A program made the translations under genes and the position numbers. Under the pieces are notes generated by a model. It was given only the letters and a program-made list of their open reading frames with translations. It was not told the origin of the DNA and ran no database searches. A DNA stretch of 64,000 bases from Leptolyngbya ohadii IS1. Its GTDB lineage: Bacteria; Cyanobacteriota; Cyanobacteriia; Elainellales; Elainellaceae. This document shows, in pieces, positions 47,685 through 55,963 of this stretch. The first letter of the stretch is position 1. The number at the start of each line of letters is the position of its first letter. Location of the stretch: contig NZ_NKFP01000006.1 in NCBI RefSeq assembly GCF_002215035.1, forward strand, positions 3,129,080 through 3,193,079, written 5' to 3'.

Positions 47685-47945
47685 ATGCCCCTCTACGAGT
47701 TTCGCTGTGACGAATGCGGCATCTTCGACGAATGGCGTGCGATGGCAGAGTGTAATGCTCCCGCCCAGTGCCCAGAATGCCAGCAGCCCGCAAAACGACT
47801 CTTCTCTGCACCTGCCCTTCTTTCCGGTTCGCTGCGGCTAAAGCGAGAAAACCGAGACCCCCAGCTTGTGAAGCGCGAGCAAGCCCCCGAACCCCCAAGA
47901 GCAAAAAGCCATGTGGGTGGGCGACCCTGGATGATCAGCCACTAA
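47685..47945 (+). CDS. fmdB: FmdB-family zinc ribbon protein
   Basis: Predicted 86 aa. The N-terminal FmdB zinc ribbon is clear: YEFRCDECGIFDEW with Cys8/Cys11, then CPECQQPAKRLFSAPAL. A basic, Pro-rich tail follows. FmdB was named as a putative regulator next to formamidase in Methylophilus; its action is not well defined. Its pairing with fmdA here supports the same functional link. Confidence 0.88.
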   Translation: MPLYEFRCDECGIFDEWRAMAECNAPAQCPECQQPAKRLFSAPALLSGSLRLKRENRDPQLVKREQAPEPPRAKSHVGGRPWMISH

Positions 47946-48301
47946 AACTCCAGTAAAAAAGAGCAGTCAGACCTCCGATCAAACTACATTGACCGGGGGT
48001 TTATTTCAGTTTCAACTTCTCGACTTCAAAGGATTGACTTTAACCCGTGCCGATCGCCATTTGAGAGTAGGGAGTGCGGACTAGGGAGGAATAGGATCGA
48101 TCGTAGCATCACCTGATACCAAAAAAGTTGGTATTGATTGGTATAGTATTTTCAGGGGATAGCTGTAGCCATAGCTGTGTACGTTTCCTTTGCTTTGGGT
48201 CGATCGGGGGTCTATTGCGCTCAGCTTTTGCAGTCGGTAATCTAGCCGATCGTCTAAACTTACCAGTTCGCAACATCCTTTCTGGCCTTCAGGACAACGT
48301 T
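47946..48301. other. 356-bp region between fmdB and modA
   Basis: Holds the fmdAB terminator (47972-48006) and the modA promoter region. A short palindrome, ATACCAA...TTGGTAT (around 48117-48135), followed by TTGGTATAGT, could be an operator or part of a promoter. The frame is open upstream of modA to 48128, but this part is not considered coding. Confidence 0.45.
47972..48006 (+). terminator. Rho-independent terminator of fmdAB
   Basis: CCTCCGATCAA pairs with TTGACCGGGGG (one mismatch, one G-T) around ACTACA, followed by TTTATTT. It lies 26 bp after the fmdB stop codon. Confidence 0.75.
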
Positions 48302-49099
48302 ATGAGACGAAGACAAATTCTTGGATTTTTCGGCGGATTACTGGCAGCGCTCATGTTAGCGATCGGTATCAGAGCCATTCTGCCTGCACCAACCCAAGCC
48401 CAATCCGCAACGCTCTTAATTGCTGCCGCCGCGAGTTTACAGGATGTTCTCGAAGAACTTGATCCCCTTTTTGAGCGATCGAATTCGGGGATTACCGTCA
48501 ACTATAACTTTGCTGCGTCTGGACCCCTTCAGCAGCAGATCGAACAGGGCGCACCCGTTGATGTCTTTATCTCTGCCGCCAGCCGTCAGATGGATGCTTT
48601 GCAGCAGAAAAATTTGATTGTCGCCAATACTCGCCGCAACCTCCTGACCAACGATCTCGTGCTGGTGGTGCCGAGCAATTCCACCCTGGGGCTAACAAGC
48701 TTCCGTCAACTCACCAATGCCAGCGTCCGCAGAGTTTCTGTAGGAGAGCCGCGCAGCGTCCCCGTTGGCACCTATGCCGAAGAATTGTTCAGGAATCTGG
48801 GCATCCTGGAGCAGCTTCGTCCCAAATTGGTCTATGGCAACTCCGTTCGCAACGTATTAGGAACCGTGGAAAGCGGCAACGCAGACGCCGGGATAGTCTA
48901 CAAAACCGACGCCAGAATCACAAATCGAGTCAGGCAGGTCGCAACCGCCCCCAGCAATCTCCATTCCCCGATCGTCTACCCGATCGCCGTCATTTCATCC
49001 AGTCGCAATCAGCAAGCCGCCCGAACCTATGCCCAATTTCTGAGCAGCAGTCAGGCGCAGGCAGTGTTTAGGCGCTATGGCTTTGGGATTGCCGGGTAG
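48302..49099 (+). CDS. modA: Molybdate-binding protein ModA
   Basis: Predicted 265 aa from ATG 48302. The N-terminal RRRQ and hydrophobic stretch (ILGFFGGLLAALMLAIGI), ending in TQAQS, form a signal peptide or lipid-less export signal. The mature part is a typical ModA: LLIAAAASLQDVLEELDPLFE, FAASGPLQQQIEQGAPVDVFISA, and YAEELFRNLG. It captures molybdate in the periplasm for ModB/ModC. Its last 106 codons (from about 48783) are duplicated in inverted orientation at 49342-49658. Confidence 0.93.
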   Translation: MRRRQILGFFGGLLAALMLAIGIRAILPAPTQAQSATLLIAAAASLQDVLEELDPLFERSNSGITVNYNFAASGPLQQQIEQGAPVDVFISAASRQMDALQQKNLIVANTRRNLLTNDLVLVVPSNSTLGLTSFRQLTNASVRRVSVGEPRSVPVGTYAEELFRNLGILEQLRPKLVYGNSVRNVLGTVESGNADAGIVYKTDARITNRVRQVATAPSNLHSPIVYPIAVISSSRNQQAARTYAQFLSSSQAQAVFRRYGFGIAG

Positions 49100-49134
49100 A
49101 AGGTAGATGGATAAGTGGATGAGTGGATGGGTGG
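48783..49134 (+). repeat. 352-bp inverted repeat, arm 1 (modA 3' end)
   Basis: Complementary to 49307-49658 over its full length, spanning the last 106 codons of modA and 35 bp after its stop. The pairing axis is constant (position sum 98441). Less exact homology extends outward to 48754. Confidence 0.95.
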
Positions 49135-49271
49135 GTGAGGGAGCAGGGGAGTGGGAGAGTAGGGGAGTAGCTGGTAGAGGGGCTTGATGGCTGGGCTGAA
49201 TTGCGAGAGAAGGGAAAGGGCGATCGAGCGGGAGACAAAAGATGAATCACTTAAAAATCCTGTTTACCTGC

Positions 49272-49335
49272 CATCCACCCATCTACTCATCCACCCATCT
49301 ACTCATCCACCCATCCACTCATCCACTTATCCATC
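49272..49335. repeat. 16-bp minisatellite inside the inverted-repeat spacer
   Basis: CATCCACCCATCTACT occurs twice in succession, then CATCCACCCATCCACT and a diverged fourth unit. It spans the inner end of arm 2. Confidence 0.85.
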
Positions 49336-49658
49336 TACCTTCTACCCGGCAATCCCAAAGCCATAGCGCCTAAACACTGCCTGCGCCTGACTGCTGCTCA
49401 GAAATTGGGCATAGGTTCGGGCGGCTTGCTGATTGCGACTGGATGAAATGACGGCGATCGGGTAGACGATCGGGGAATGGAGATTGCTGGGGGCGGTTGC
49501 GACCTGCCTGACTCGATTTGTGATTCTGGCGTCGGTTTTGTAGACTATCCCGGCGTCTGCGTTGCCGCTTTCCACGGTTCCTAATACGTTGCGAACGGAG
49601 TTGCCATAGACCAATTTGGGACGAAGCTGCTCCAGGATGCCCAGATTCCTGAACAATT
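49307..49658 (-). repeat. 352-bp inverted repeat, arm 2
   Basis: Exact inverted copy of 48783-49134. Outward, homology to modA continues with small changes (a 6-nt and a 1-nt insertion) to 49694, where the modB sequence begins. Confidence 0.95.
49342..49658 (-). pseudogene. Inverted duplicate of the modA C-terminus
   Basis: Encodes the same C-terminal 106 residues as ModA (from LFRNLGILEQLRPKLVYG to RRYGFGIAG). It lacks the start, signal peptide and N-terminal lobe, so it cannot give a functional protein. Identity to modA suggests a recent event. Confidence 0.93.
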
Positions 49659-51453
49659 GGCTGCCTTCGGCATAGTGTGCCAACGGGGACGCTGGAAGTC
49701 GGTGATTGAGGGAATTTTTGTGGCACCGTTGATTCTGCCGCCTACGGTGGTTGGCTTTTTGCTGCTGCTGCTGTTTGGGCGGAATGGTCCGTTGGGGCAA
49801 CTCCTGGGAGGGTTCGATTTTTCGATCGTCTTTACCTGGTACGCTGCGGTGATCACGGCGACTGTGGTGGCATTCCCGCTGATGTACAAGACGGCATTAG
49901 GGGCATTTGAGCAGGTGGATAGTAGTTTGCTGCATGTGGCTCAGACGCTAGGAGCATCAAGGGCACGTATCTTTTGGCGAATTCTGCTGCCGCTATCGGT
50001 TCCGGGGATTCTGGCGGGAACAACGCTGGCATTTGCACGTGCCCTGGGGGAATTTGGTGCAACGCTAATGCTGGCAGGCAACATTCCCGGTCAAACGCAA
50101 ACCATCCCAATGGCAATTTACTTTGCGGTGGAAGCGGGCGCAATGGAGGAAGCGTGGCTGTGGGTGATTGTGATTATGACAATTTCCCTATCGGGTATCA
50201 TTGCGGTGAATTTATGGCAGAAGCAATACGAGCGTAGAATTCAGGGGAATACTTTTGGAGTCGTGGAAGCCAACGAACCCGTGAACGGCAGGAACTATAG
50301 CATTGAGGATACTTTTGCGGTGTCGCTGGTGCATTCGCCGCTGCTCGGTTCAGGGGAGGGCTTGCAGGTTGATATTCAAAAACAGCTGCCAAACTTTACC
50401 TTAAATACGGCATTTGCTGCGAAGGAAGAAACCCTGGGTCTGCTGGGCGGCTCTGGTTCAGGCAAGAGCATGACGCTCCGCTGTATTGCGGGGGTGGAAA
50501 CGCCAACCGAGGGACGAATTGTTTTGAATGATCAAACTCTGTTTGATTCAGATCAGCGGATCAATCTGCCTCCCCATCGACGCAAGGTAAGCCTGGTGTT
50601 TCAAAACTATGCCCTGTTCCCCCACATGACCGTCGCCCAAAATATTGCCTTTGGGTTGCAGCACTTACCGAAAGCCATTCGATCGCAGCGAGTCAAACAG
50701 CAGCTTGCCCTGGTACAGCTTCAGGAATTGGGCGCTCCCGAAGGAACTAGCTTTGCTGTACGATATCCCCATCAGCTATCGGGGGGACAACAGCAGCGGG
50801 TGGCACTGGCGCGGGCACTGGCAACGGAACCGGAGGCGCTATTGCTGGACGAGCCGTTTTCTGCTCTGGATACCTATCTGCGAAGCCAGCTTGAGCGGCA
50901 GCTCGTTGAAACCCTATCGACCTATTCCGGCGTGACGCTGTTTGTTACGCATAACTTGGAGGAAGCCTATCGGGTCTGTGAAAAGCTGATGGTGATGTCG
51001 GGGGGAAAGGTGATTGCCTATGATTCAAAGCACCGGATTTTTGAGCATCCCGGAACGGTACGGGTGGCACAGCTCACCGGATGCAAAAATTTCTCCCGTG
51101 CCGCTGTAAAGGGTTCGGATTCTATTGAGGCGATCGACTGGGGCGTAACGCTGCAAACGGTGGAAGCCATTCCTGACGCTCTTTCGGATGTTGGCATTCG
51201 TGCCCATCAAATCCGCCTCGCGCCAAATCTCAATCCGGGCAAAACAAATACGTTTCCCTGCTGGCTCACCTCGACAAGCGAAACTCCCCACCGGATGACG
51301 CTTTTCCTGAAGCTGAATGCCGCACCCCATGACTTGCAGGACTACCATGTGCAAGCGGAAGTTTTCAAGGAAGCGTGGGAGGCAATCAAGGATTACCCCT
51401 TTCCCTGGTACGTCCAGCTTGATCCGCTGCGCCTGATTTTGATGGTGAATTAA
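49657..51453 (+). CDS. ModB-ModC fusion (molybdate permease/ATPase), 5'-truncated
   Basis: Frame of 598 aa. From about residue 12 it is a ModB permease (RWKSVIEGIFVAPLILPPTVVGFLLLLLFGRNGPLG, EAA loop with LGASRARIFWRILLPLSVPGILAG) to about 190, then a ModC ATPase (Walker A GGSGSGKS, signature LSGGQQQRVALARAL, Walker B ALLLDEPF) and a C-terminal MOP/TOBE-like region. Fused ModBC is known in cyanobacteria. The normal first about 35 residues with the first transmembrane helix are missing: upstream of RGRWKS the sequence is an inverted copy of modA. The only start codons are weak (TTG 49657 or GTG 49675). It may be non-functional, or the junction may be a misassembly. Confidence 0.85.
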   Translation: MAAFGIVCQRGRWKSVIEGIFVAPLILPPTVVGFLLLLLFGRNGPLGQLLGGFDFSIVFTWYAAVITATVVAFPLMYKTALGAFEQVDSSLLHVAQTLGASRARIFWRILLPLSVPGILAGTTLAFARALGEFGATLMLAGNIPGQTQTIPMAIYFAVEAGAMEEAWLWVIVIMTISLSGIIAVNLWQKQYERRIQGNTFGVVEANEPVNGRNYSIEDTFAVSLVHSPLLGSGEGLQVDIQKQLPNFTLNTAFAAKEETLGLLGGSGSGKSMTLRCIAGVETPTEGRIVLNDQTLFDSDQRINLPPHRRKVSLVFQNYALFPHMTVAQNIAFGLQHLPKAIRSQRVKQQLALVQLQELGAPEGTSFAVRYPHQLSGGQQQRVALARALATEPEALLLDEPFSALDTYLRSQLERQLVETLSTYSGVTLFVTHNLEEAYRVCEKLMVMSGGKVIAYDSKHRIFEHPGTVRVAQLTGCKNFSRAAVKGSDSIEAIDWGVTLQTVEAIPDALSDVGIRAHQIRLAPNLNPGKTNTFPCWLTSTSETPHRMTLFLKLNAAPHDLQDYHVQAEVFKEAWEAIKDYPFPWYVQLDPLRLILMVN

Positions 51454-51502
51454 TCAAAAATCTTTCGGTAGGTATTGCTGCCGCTGTGGTTTGAAATTCT
51501 GA

Positions 51503-51541
51503 TATGTCTATCATCTATGTCCATCATTTATGTCTATCATC
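51503..51541. repeat. 13-bp tandem triplication
   Basis: TATGTCTATCATC, TATGTCCATCATT, TATGTCTATCATC, in the gap between modBC and the permease operon. Confidence 0.85.
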
Positions 51542-51711
51542 CGGGTCGATCGGCATTCGGCTCAGGATTCCCCGTGCGATCGCCAGAGAGAGGCTCAGAT
51601 TTCCCAATGCCAACGAAGATTCTTAAGCGATCGTCCTGACATGGCAGGCAGGCTAGGATGGAGAATATCTTTATTCAATCCGTTCTGCTAACCTTTCTTG
51701 CGTGATCTGCT

Positions 51712-52596
51712 GTGACCGCCATCTCCTCCGATCGATCGCCTCGCCCGCTCCAATCCGCTCCTGCAAGGCAAACCGGACTTTATGCCACCCTGCTGCCGCC
51801 GCTGCTGTGGATGTCGCTGCTGTACTTTATTCCGCTGGTGCTGCTGCTGATCTATAGCGTCTGGAAGCTGGAATCGTTTGAGATCGTCAAGACTCTGAGC
51901 CTCAAGAATTTTCAGACGATCGCTTCTAATGCTGCCTACCGCACGGTGATTCTGCGAACGGTCTTCACGGCTCTGGGTGTGACACTGGTTGATGCGATCG
52001 TGGCGCTGCCGATGGGTTACTTTATCGCGAAGCATGGGGGACGCTACCGGGGACTGCTGACCATGCTGGTGATTTTACCGCTGTGGTCGAGCTATCTGGT
52101 GCGGGTATTCGCCTGGAAGATCATCCTGGGCTACAACGGCATTCTGAATACGGCTTTGCTGTCGTTGGGCATTCTGCGGGAGCCGAGTTCGCTGTTTCTC
52201 TACAACCAGTTTTCCACAGTGCTGACCTTTTCCCAGGTGTGGCTGCCGTTTATGATTCTGCCTGTAATTACTGCCTTTGAGCGACTGCCGGACTCGCTGC
52301 TGGAAGCCTCCGCGGATTTGAATGCGCCGCCCTGGACGACTTTTCGACGAGTCATTTTGCCGCTGGTGACGCCCGGAATTCTTGCCGGATCAATCAATGT
52401 GTTTTCGCTGACGATGGGCGATTTTATTACGCCGAGTCTGGTGGGCAGTCCGAACGGGATTATGCTGGGCAACATTATTGCCTCTCAGTTTGGTGTGGCG
52501 TATAACTGGCCCCTTGGCGCGGCATTTGCCCTGGTGGTGATGGTGATTGTGTTTAGTGGATTGACGATCGCCCTCCGCAAAGGAGCAACGCTATGA
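51712..52596 (+). CDS. potB: PotB-like ABC transporter permease
   Basis: Predicted 294 aa, GTG start. Six transmembrane helices and the EAA-type loop (EASADLNAPPWTTFRRVILPLVTPGILAG). It matches PotB/PotH-type permeases for spermidine or putrescine. Its stop overlaps the start of the next permease gene by 4 bp (ATGA). No substrate-binding protein (PotD) is encoded in this operon, so the binding component must be elsewhere. Confidence 0.88.
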   Translation: MTAISSDRSPRPLQSAPARQTGLYATLLPPLLWMSLLYFIPLVLLLIYSVWKLESFEIVKTLSLKNFQTIASNAAYRTVILRTVFTALGVTLVDAIVALPMGYFIAKHGGRYRGLLTMLVILPLWSSYLVRVFAWKIILGYNGILNTALLSLGILREPSSLFLYNQFSTVLTFSQVWLPFMILPVITAFERLPDSLLEASADLNAPPWTTFRRVILPLVTPGILAGSINVFSLTMGDFITPSLVGSPNGIMLGNIIASQFGVAYNWPLGAAFALVVMVIVFSGLTIALRKGATL

Positions 52597-53402
52597 ATGG
52601 AAAAATTGTGCAGGGTACGACAACCCCTCGAACTCAGCCCAAACCCTGGCTTCTGGGCATCTGGACGACGCTGGTGTTTGCTTTCTTGTATCTGCCGATC
52701 GCCGTTCTGGTGCTGATGAGCTTTAACCGATCGCGCATTCTGTCCCTGCCGTTCAAGGGCTTTACGCTGAACTGGTATCAGATGGCACTGAAGGATATGG
52801 CGCTGCAAGTTGCGCTAGTTAATTCGCTGAAGGTGGCGGCGGTTGCGACAATTTTGGCAACGGGGCTGGGACTGCTGGCAGCGTTTGCGGTGTATCGCTA
52901 TCAGTTCTTTGGCAAGAATGCTTTTCGGATTGCGCTCAATTTGCCCATTTTGCTGCCCGGAATTGTGACAGGCGTGGCGATGCTGGCGTATCTGTCTGAC
53001 CTGGGCTTTGAACTATCTCTAATTACGGTGATTTTGGGTCACGCCGTCTTTGGGCTACCTGTCGCCTTTGGTCCGATCGTCACCCGATTGGGTCAGTTTC
53101 CGCGCAGCCTGGAGGAAGCCGCCTACGACCTGGGAGCCTTGCCGGGGCGCGTGTTTCGCGACATCCTGTTTCCCTATATCCGCAGTGCGGTCGTCGCGGG
53201 GGCATTGCTGGCGTTTACGCTGTCCTTCGATGAGGTAATCGTCACCATCTTTTTGACGGGGCGGGACAATACGCTGCCAATGGAAATCTGGGGCAGACTG
53301 CGAACCGACATTACGCCCGAAATTGCCGCGATCGCCACGCTGATTTTGCTGGGGAGCGGAGTATTAGTCCTACTGAGTCAAAGAGTCGCTCCGGCAGACT
53401 GA
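52593..53402 (+). CDS. potC: PotC-like ABC transporter permease
   Basis: Predicted 269 aa with six transmembrane helices and the EAA loop (EEAAYDLGALPGRVFRDILFPYIRSAVVAGALLAFTLSFDEVIVTIFL). The FDEV motif is common in PotC/PotI. Translation is coupled to potB by the ATGA overlap. It forms the membrane channel together with PotB. Confidence 0.88.
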   Translation: MNGKIVQGTTTPRTQPKPWLLGIWTTLVFAFLYLPIAVLVLMSFNRSRILSLPFKGFTLNWYQMALKDMALQVALVNSLKVAAVATILATGLGLLAAFAVYRYQFFGKNAFRIALNLPILLPGIVTGVAMLAYLSDLGFELSLITVILGHAVFGLPVAFGPIVTRLGQFPRSLEEAAYDLGALPGRVFRDILFPYIRSAVVAGALLAFTLSFDEVIVTIFLTGRDNTLPMEIWGRLRTDITPEIAAIATLILLGSGVLVLLSQRVAPAD

Positions 53403-53442
53403 ATTTGAGAGATTTAAGATAGGGAGGAATCAGGAGAAAACT

Positions 53443-54531
53443 ATGCAGTCGCAAAGCGTTGTTTATCTGGAGTCGGTCAGCAAGATCTATCCCTCTGCCA
53501 AAGGCGAAGTCTATGCCGTGCGCGATGTGACGATCGACGTTCAGCCGGGGGAATTCTATTCGCTTCTGGGATCGAGCGGTTCCGGGAAAACGACGACGCT
53601 GCGGATGATTGGAGGCTTTGAGATCCCCGAATACGGGCAGGTCTACATTGGCGGCGAAGCGGTAACGACCCTGCCTCCTTATCGGCGGAATGTGCATACG
53701 GTATTCCAGAACTACGCCCTATTTCCCCACATGACGGTTGCAGAAAATATCGCCTATCCGCTGACGATCGCAAAAGTACCCCGATCGGAGATCGAACCCC
53801 AGGTGAAGGAATCTCTGCGAATGTTCCAGATTCAGGACTTTGGCGATCGCAAACCGTCTCAGCTTTCGGGGGGGCAGCAGCAGCGGGTAGCACTGGCGCG
53901 GGCACTTATCAGTCGTCCCAAAGTGCTGTTACTGGATGAGCCGTTGTCTGCCCTGGATGCCAAAATTCGCGAGGAGGTACGGCAGGAATTGCGCGAACTT
54001 CAGCGGCAGCTCAACCTCACCTTTATCTACGTCACCCACGATCAGGAAGAGGCTCTGGCACTGTCCGATCGCATTGCGGTGATGCATAAGGGCAAAGTCG
54101 AGCAGATTGGCACACCGAAGGAAATCTATAACCGTCCGGCTTCCCTGTTTGTATCACAGTTTATTGGCAAGGCGAATTTCCTCACGGGTACCGTCCAGCA
54201 GGTGATAGACGGCAGGGCGATCGTTTCAGTAAACAACCAGCCCATCAAAGCCGTTCTATCCGATCGCATCCCCATTCAGCCCAACCAAACAGTAACATTG
54301 ATGATTCGTCCAGAGCGTATCCGGTTGAATCAGAACACGATCGCGGACAATCAGGTAAAAGGAACGATTGAATCTATTACATATATCGGTCAATCTTTGC
54401 AGATACACGCGAAGACTGACTTAGGAATGCTAGTGGTGACAGAACTGTACGACGGAGGCGATCGATCGGATCAGAATTTGACACTTTTCTGGAATGCGGA
54501 GGATTGTATTGTGATTGAAACTAAGGAATGA
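53443..54531 (+). CDS. potA: PotA-like ABC transporter ATPase
   Basis: Predicted 362 aa. Walker A GSSGSGKTT, Q-loop VFQNYALFPHMTVAENI, signature LSGGQQQRVALARAL, Walker B VLLLDEPLSALDA, switch His in VTHDQEEALALSDRI, and a C-terminal TOBE domain (MIRPERIRLNQ...GTIESITYIGQSLQIHA). A strong AGGAG precedes the ATG. The set PotA-PotB-PotC suggests import of polyamines or a similar cation. Confidence 0.9.
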   Translation: MQSQSVVYLESVSKIYPSAKGEVYAVRDVTIDVQPGEFYSLLGSSGSGKTTTLRMIGGFEIPEYGQVYIGGEAVTTLPPYRRNVHTVFQNYALFPHMTVAENIAYPLTIAKVPRSEIEPQVKESLRMFQIQDFGDRKPSQLSGGQQQRVALARALISRPKVLLLDEPLSALDAKIREEVRQELRELQRQLNLTFIYVTHDQEEALALSDRIAVMHKGKVEQIGTPKEIYNRPASLFVSQFIGKANFLTGTVQQVIDGRAIVSVNNQPIKAVLSDRIPIQPNQTVTLMIRPERIRLNQNTIADNQVKGTIESITYIGQSLQIHAKTDLGMLVVTELYDGGDRSDQNLTLFWNAEDCIVIETKE

Positions 54532-54574
54532 TTGAAGCCAATAAATCGCAGCAACTCATAAATCCTAGTCACCA

Positions 54575-54982
54575 ATGAATGATAACGAGAATCGATCGCC
54601 TATGAGCCGTCAGTTAATCTCTTCCGGATCGTCCTTTGAACGGGAAGTGGGCTACTCTAGAGCCGTTGTGGATGGCGACTGGGTATTTGTCTCCGGTACG
54701 ACAGGATTTAACTATCAGACCATGACCATCTCAGAGGATGTCGTTGAGCAGGCAGAGCAGTGTTTTCAAAACATTATTGCCGCCCTGAGCGAGGCGGGAT
54801 GTACGCTCAGAGATGTCGTGCGGGTGCGGTACATTTTGCCCGATCGTAATGACTTTCAGCCCTGTTGGGGTGTCTTTCGGCACTACTTTGAGGATGTCCG
54901 TCCGGCTTCTACCATGTTTGTCGCAGGACTGGCTGATCCACGAATGAAGATCGAGATTGAAGTCACCGCCCGCAAATCCTGA
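54575..54982 (+). CDS. RidA-family protein lacking the usual catalytic Arg
   Basis: Predicted 135 aa; a second start at 54602 (MSRQLISSG) gives 126 aa. Clear RidA/YjgF/UK114 fold: VVDGDWVFVSGTTGF, CFQNIIAALSEAGCTLRDVVRVRYIL, and KIEIEVTA. In imine-deaminating RidA an Arg follows P-A in the PAR-S/T-x-V motif; here the motif reads RPASTMFVAGL, so that Arg is missing. It is probably a different Rid subfamily without 2-aminoacrylate deaminase activity. It lies 43 bp after potA, so a link to the transported compound is plausible. Confidence 0.85.
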   Translation: MNDNENRSPMSRQLISSGSSFEREVGYSRAVVDGDWVFVSGTTGFNYQTMTISEDVVEQAEQCFQNIIAALSEAGCTLRDVVRVRYILPDRNDFQPCWGVFRHYFEDVRPASTMFVAGLADPRMKIEIEVTARKS

Positions 54983-54987
54983 GAAAC

Positions 54988-55719
54988 CTATCGAACCATC
55001 TCCGCTGTCATCGCCCGATCGGGCGCAAGCTGAAGCAACTCCGAGACTGTCTTAAAAGTGTATCCCTGCGCGTGGAGCGCCTGAATCAGCTTCTCTGTAG
55101 CGGCGATCGTCGGTGAACATTCCCTGCCGCCATCGTGCAGCAAAATAATCGATCCGGGTTTGACGTTGGCAAGAACGTGATCCACGATCGGCTGTGCATC
55201 CGTTGCCTCGAAGTCTCGCGGATCGACATTCCAGAGAATATTGGTTTTGCCCAGTTTGGACAACAGATAGGGCAGCACAAATAGCTTGAAGCCAAAGGGC
55301 GATCGAAACTGAATTGGCTGGGTGACGCCGAGATTTCGCAATAGCCGATCCGTTTTTTGAATTTCTGACCAGACAAATTTAGGACGTTTCCAAATCAGAG
55401 CAGCGTGGGAATAGGAATGGTTGCCCAACTCGTGTCCCTGAGCAATCATCGCTTTGATGGTGTTGGGATACTGTTCGGCTTCCTTGCCCACAACAAAAAA
55501 AGTGGCTTTCACCTGATGCCGATCGAAAACCTCTAGCAATTTTTCTGTGTAGGGTGGATTGGGACCATCATCATAGGTTAGGGCAACGACTTTCTCCTGG
55601 GTAGGAACGTGGGTTGCAAAGTCTCCAATAAGCTGAAACTTCGACGTTTTTGCCAGCTTGTTGAGTCCGAACGTGGTGAGACCCAAACTTATTACTGTGA
55701 TGGCGATCGCTTCGATCAT
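54988..55719 (-). CDS. Polysaccharide deacetylase (NodB-like, CE4)
   Basis: Predicted 243 aa. An N-terminal hydrophobic helix anchors the protein or exports it. NodB motifs are in order: motif 1 TYDDGP with the catalytic Asp pair, motif 2 HSYSH zinc ligands, motif 3 RSPFG, motif 4 WNVDPRD and motif 5 ILLHDGG. It removes acetyl groups from peptidoglycan, chitin-like or other extracellular glycans. It converges on the RidA-family gene with 5 bp between stops. Confidence 0.93.
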   Translation of the reverse strand: MIEAIAITVISLGLTTFGLNKLAKTSKFQLIGDFATHVPTQEKVVALTYDDGPNPPYTEKLLEVFDRHQVKATFFVVGKEAEQYPNTIKAMIAQGHELGNHSYSHAALIWKRPKFVWSEIQKTDRLLRNLGVTQPIQFRSPFGFKLFVLPYLLSKLGKTNILWNVDPRDFEATDAQPIVDHVLANVKPGSIILLHDGGRECSPTIAATEKLIQALHAQGYTFKTVSELLQLAPDRAMTAEMVR

Positions 55720-55720
55720 A

Positions 55721-55748
55721 TCTGCCTGATTGCCTCTGCCTGATTGCC
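55721..55748. repeat. 14-bp tandem duplication (x2)
   Basis: TCTGCCTGATTGCC occurs twice, perfectly, starting 2 bp upstream of the deacetylase start codon. Confidence 0.9.
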
Positions 55749-55908
55749 GTTAGATTTGCGCGTGTCTGAAACAGATTTTAAGCAGGGGAAAGGCATAAAC
55801 CCTCTATTTCCCCCTGCTTTATCAAAGATTGATAGGAACTTGAAAAATTGGTGACGACTTCAGGAGATTCCAGGGGATGCTCTGGGGAAGACTCGGTTCT
55901 GGTCAAAC

Positions 55909-55963
55909 TTTAGTTGAATCTTAGTTGAACCTTAGTTGAACCTTAGTTGAACCTTAGTTGAAC
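55909..55963. repeat. 11-bp minisatellite (5 units) crossing a stop codon
   Basis: TTTAGTTGAAT followed by four perfect copies of CTTAGTTGAAC. The last unit contains the stop codon (55954-55956) of the minus-strand glycosyltransferase gene; every further unit begins with another TTAG, i.e. stop codons in the same strand. Confidence 0.92.

Noticed and set aside
48128-48301. N-terminal extension of modA
   Set aside because: The extension lacks protein-like character, and the ATG at 48302 gives a normal signal peptide directly at the N-terminus.
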